The position numbers and the translations under genes are program-made. Shown here one piece after another: positions 6,116 to 7,710 of a stretch of 7,710 bases of DNA. The notes below the pieces were generated by a model. That model was not told the DNA's origin. It searched no databases and saw nothing but the letters and a program-made list of their open reading frames with translations. The number at the start of each line of letters is the position of its first letter. The first letter of the stretch is position 1. This DNA is from DTSX01 sp964633465 (GTDB lineage Bacteria > Pseudomonadota > Gammaproteobacteria > Steroidobacterales > UBA11654): positions 1 through 7,710 of the forward strand of contig CAZWGB010000057.1 of NCBI GenBank assembly GCA_964633465.1, in the 5' to 3' direction.

Positions 6116-7480
6116 ATGGAAACGCTTGTAATGGATCAAGGAATGTTAGTATCTGGAATTATATTGGCTACTAGCTTTGTCCTTATATTTACTGAAACGC
6201 TTCATGGATTTCATAGAGTAAAAGTAGCCATGGCAGGTGCTGCTGTTATGCTAGTGGTTGGTCAATCATACGGTTTTTATTCACCCGAGCAGGCTTTTGA
6301 AGCAGTAGATTGGAATGTTGTATTCTTGTTAGGTTCAATGATGGCTGTTGTAGCAATAATGATAAATTCTGGCGGTTTCGAAGTGCTTGCTGCAAATATA
6401 GGAAAGATAGCTAAAGGACGTCAATTCATGTTGCTTGCCCTTCTAGGAACAGCTGTTACTGTAATATCGTTATTATTAGATAACGTAACAACAGTTGTGA
6501 TCTTTGGGCCTCTAATTGTGCTAATTTGTCAAAAAATGAGGGTGAGTGCGATTCCCTATTTAATGGCAGCTGCATTGTTATCTGATACTGGCGGTGTAGC
6601 CACATTAGTAGGTGATCCTCCAAATCTAATGATTGGATCAGCATTTGACATTGCATTCATGCCATTTGCCTACAAAATGTTTCCTATAGTTTTTGTGGCA
6701 TGGATAGCAACACTTTTCTTCATGAAATACTTATTTAAAAAAGAGTTAGCGATTGTGCCTGAAGGTAAATTTGAAGACTCAATTCCTTATAAAGATAAAA
6801 GTTTATGGAATAAATCACTTTCAATTCTAGGACTAATGGTAATTCTATTCATTATCCATAACACAATACATTGGGAGCCATGGATGGTTGCTGGTACTGG
6901 TTTAATTCTTTTAACCATCCTTGCTAAAGAAATTGAATTTGAAGATGTAATGAAGAATATGACTCATGAAATACCGCTACTGATGTTTTTTGTTGCGCTA
7001 TTTATGCTTGTAGGTGGTGTTGAAGGAAGTAAATTTCTTGAATATCTCGGACAGTTCATTGTTCCATTCTTGATTGATCCATTAACCGGTGAAGTTATAC
7101 AAGAGAACTTCATGATGACTTGCATAGCATTAATGTGGGTTGCGGCAGTTATGTCTGCAGCAATAGATAATATCCCGTTTACAGCAGCTATGATTCCAAT
7201 AATTGCATCACTAGAAACTGTTGGTGTTAACATTGCTGCATTATGCTGGTGTCTTGCAATAGGTGTTGGTATGGGTGGTAATGGTACTCATATTGGTTCA
7301 ACTGCAAATGTATATATTGTTACTGTTTCAGAGAAGCTTGCCAAAACAACAGGGAATCCTGATATGGCAATTACTCCACTTAAATGGGCACAAAAGGGAT
7401 TGCCTGTTATGCTTCTAACATTAGTTATATGCACGATAATCATGTATGTATTTTTTGACTATTACAGTCATCCATTATAG
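6116..7480 (+). CDS. ArsB/NhaD/SLC13-like (ion transporter superfamily) membrane permease
   Basis: This is a 454-residue polytopic inner-membrane protein with roughly ten to twelve hydrophobic segments by eye and the two-fold repeated architecture of the ion transporter superfamily (ArsB, NhaD, P-protein, CitM, DASS). The repeat signatures are LLLDNVTTVVIFGP (119-132) with SDTGGVATLVGDPPN (156-170) in the first half, and SAAIDNIPFTAAMIP (347-361) with GMGGNGTHIGSTANV (385-399) in the second. In this superfamily these helix breaks hold the substrate and coupling ion. It looks closest to the ArsB/NhaD/P-protein branch. Arsenite, Na+/H+ exchange or an organic anion cannot be told apart from the sequence, and no arsenic-resistance partner such as arsR or arsC is present. 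GAGG lies five bases before the ATG. The stop codon merges with the ribosome binding site of the cupin gene nine bases downstream, so the two are probably one operon. Base composition looks like its neighbours. Confidence 0.88.
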   Translation: METLVMDQGMLVSGIILATSFVLIFTETLHGFHRVKVAMAGAAVMLVVGQSYGFYSPEQAFEAVDWNVVFLLGSMMAVVAIMINSGGFEVLAANIGKIAKGRQFMLLALLGTAVTVISLLLDNVTTVVIFGPLIVLICQKMRVSAIPYLMAAALLSDTGGVATLVGDPPNLMIGSAFDIAFMPFAYKMFPIVFVAWIATLFFMKYLFKKELAIVPEGKFEDSIPYKDKSLWNKSLSILGLMVILFIIHNTIHWEPWMVAGTGLILLTILAKEIEFEDVMKNMTHEIPLLMFFVALFMLVGGVEGSKFLEYLGQFIVPFLIDPLTGEVIQENFMMTCIALMWVAAVMSAAIDNIPFTAAMIPIIASLETVGVNIAALCWCLAIGVGMGGNGTHIGSTANVYIVTVSEKLAKTTGNPDMAITPLKWAQKGLPVMLLTLVICTIIMYVFFDYYSHPL

Positions 7481-7489
7481 AGGTTAACC

Positions 7490-7710
7490 ATGCAAGAGAA
7501 GAATCAAGGTTGGAATGTTGTCAAAGAAGATGAACGTTACGTTGTCACAGACAACAACATACTGAACAATTTAGTTGCCAGTACCACCTATCTCAATCCC
7601 AGTCACAGTACCACAGGACACAAACACCCAGGACAGGAAGAAGTTTATATTTTTATGCAGGGTTCAGGTTCAATGGAAATAGATGATAGAACACTGGAGG
7701 TCAAAGCGGG
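7490..7710 (+). CDS. Small cupin-domain protein, 3'-partial
   Basis: The ATG at 7490 opens a frame that is still open at the right edge (73 codons seen). It is preceded by GAGGT (7480-7484) five bases upstream, which overlaps the transporter stop codon. Residues 43-58 carry cupin motif 1, G-HKH-PGQE-E-VYIFMQ-G: metal ligands His44 and His46, then Glu51 and Gly58 with standard spacing. The second cupin motif lies beyond the window. Cupins of this type bind one metal ion in a beta-barrel and serve as isomerases, dioxygenases or sugar- and ligand-binding modules. The specific role is unknown. Close coupling to the transporter suggests that both act on the same compound or stress, which is inference. 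Confidence 0.85.
   Translation, partial: MQEKNQGWNVVKEDERYVVTDNNILNNLVASTTYLNPSHSTTGHKHPGQEEVYIFMQGSGSMEIDDRTLEVKA

Overview
The window reads as chromosomal DNA of an AT-rich gammaproteobacterium. The main evidence is gene order. A tRNA-Val trace, tRNA-Asp, ppiD, fabI and a YafS-type methyltransferase-rnhA-dnaQ block resemble the lon-hupB-tRNA-ppiD-fabI ... gloB-yafS-rnhA-dnaQ neighbourhood that I recall from Pseudomonas-like gammaproteobacteria. The species cannot be fixed from the sequence alone; an uncultured or marine lineage is plausible but is a guess.

Layout, left to right. (1) 1-1025: the 3' part of a CapA / poly-gamma-glutamate-type metallophosphatase-fold gene. Its reading frame is open to the left edge, so its start lies outside the window. 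(2) 1026-1274: a non-coding junction holding a 12-bp tandem repeat and the 3' half of a tRNA-Val(UAC) gene whose 5' half is missing or degraded. (3) 1275-1352: an intact tRNA-Asp(GUC). (4) 1381-3288: ppiD, a membrane-anchored periplasmic folding factor. (5) 3307-4092, minus strand: fabI, enoyl-ACP reductase, convergent with ppiD. (6) 4093-4216: a divergent regulatory region. (7) 4217-6029: yafS-like methyltransferase, rnhA and dnaQ, joined by two 4-bp ATGA overlaps. (8) 6116-7710: an ArsB/NhaD/SLC13-like ion transporter followed at once by a small cupin gene that runs off the right edge.

Functionally the middle is housekeeping: envelope protein folding, fatty-acid synthesis, RNA-DNA hybrid removal and replication proofreading. 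The two ends look more accessory. The most informative observation is the tRNA-Val remnant. A tRNA 3' half without its 5' half, next to short direct repeats and an accessory gene, is what the distal attachment site of an element integrated in a tRNA gene leaves behind. The capA-like gene may therefore be the last gene of an island lying to the left. A decayed tRNA gene explains the same sequence less interestingly, and the window alone cannot separate the two. I see no CRISPR array, insertion sequence, transposase, integrase or defence-gene cluster, and no clearly new system.
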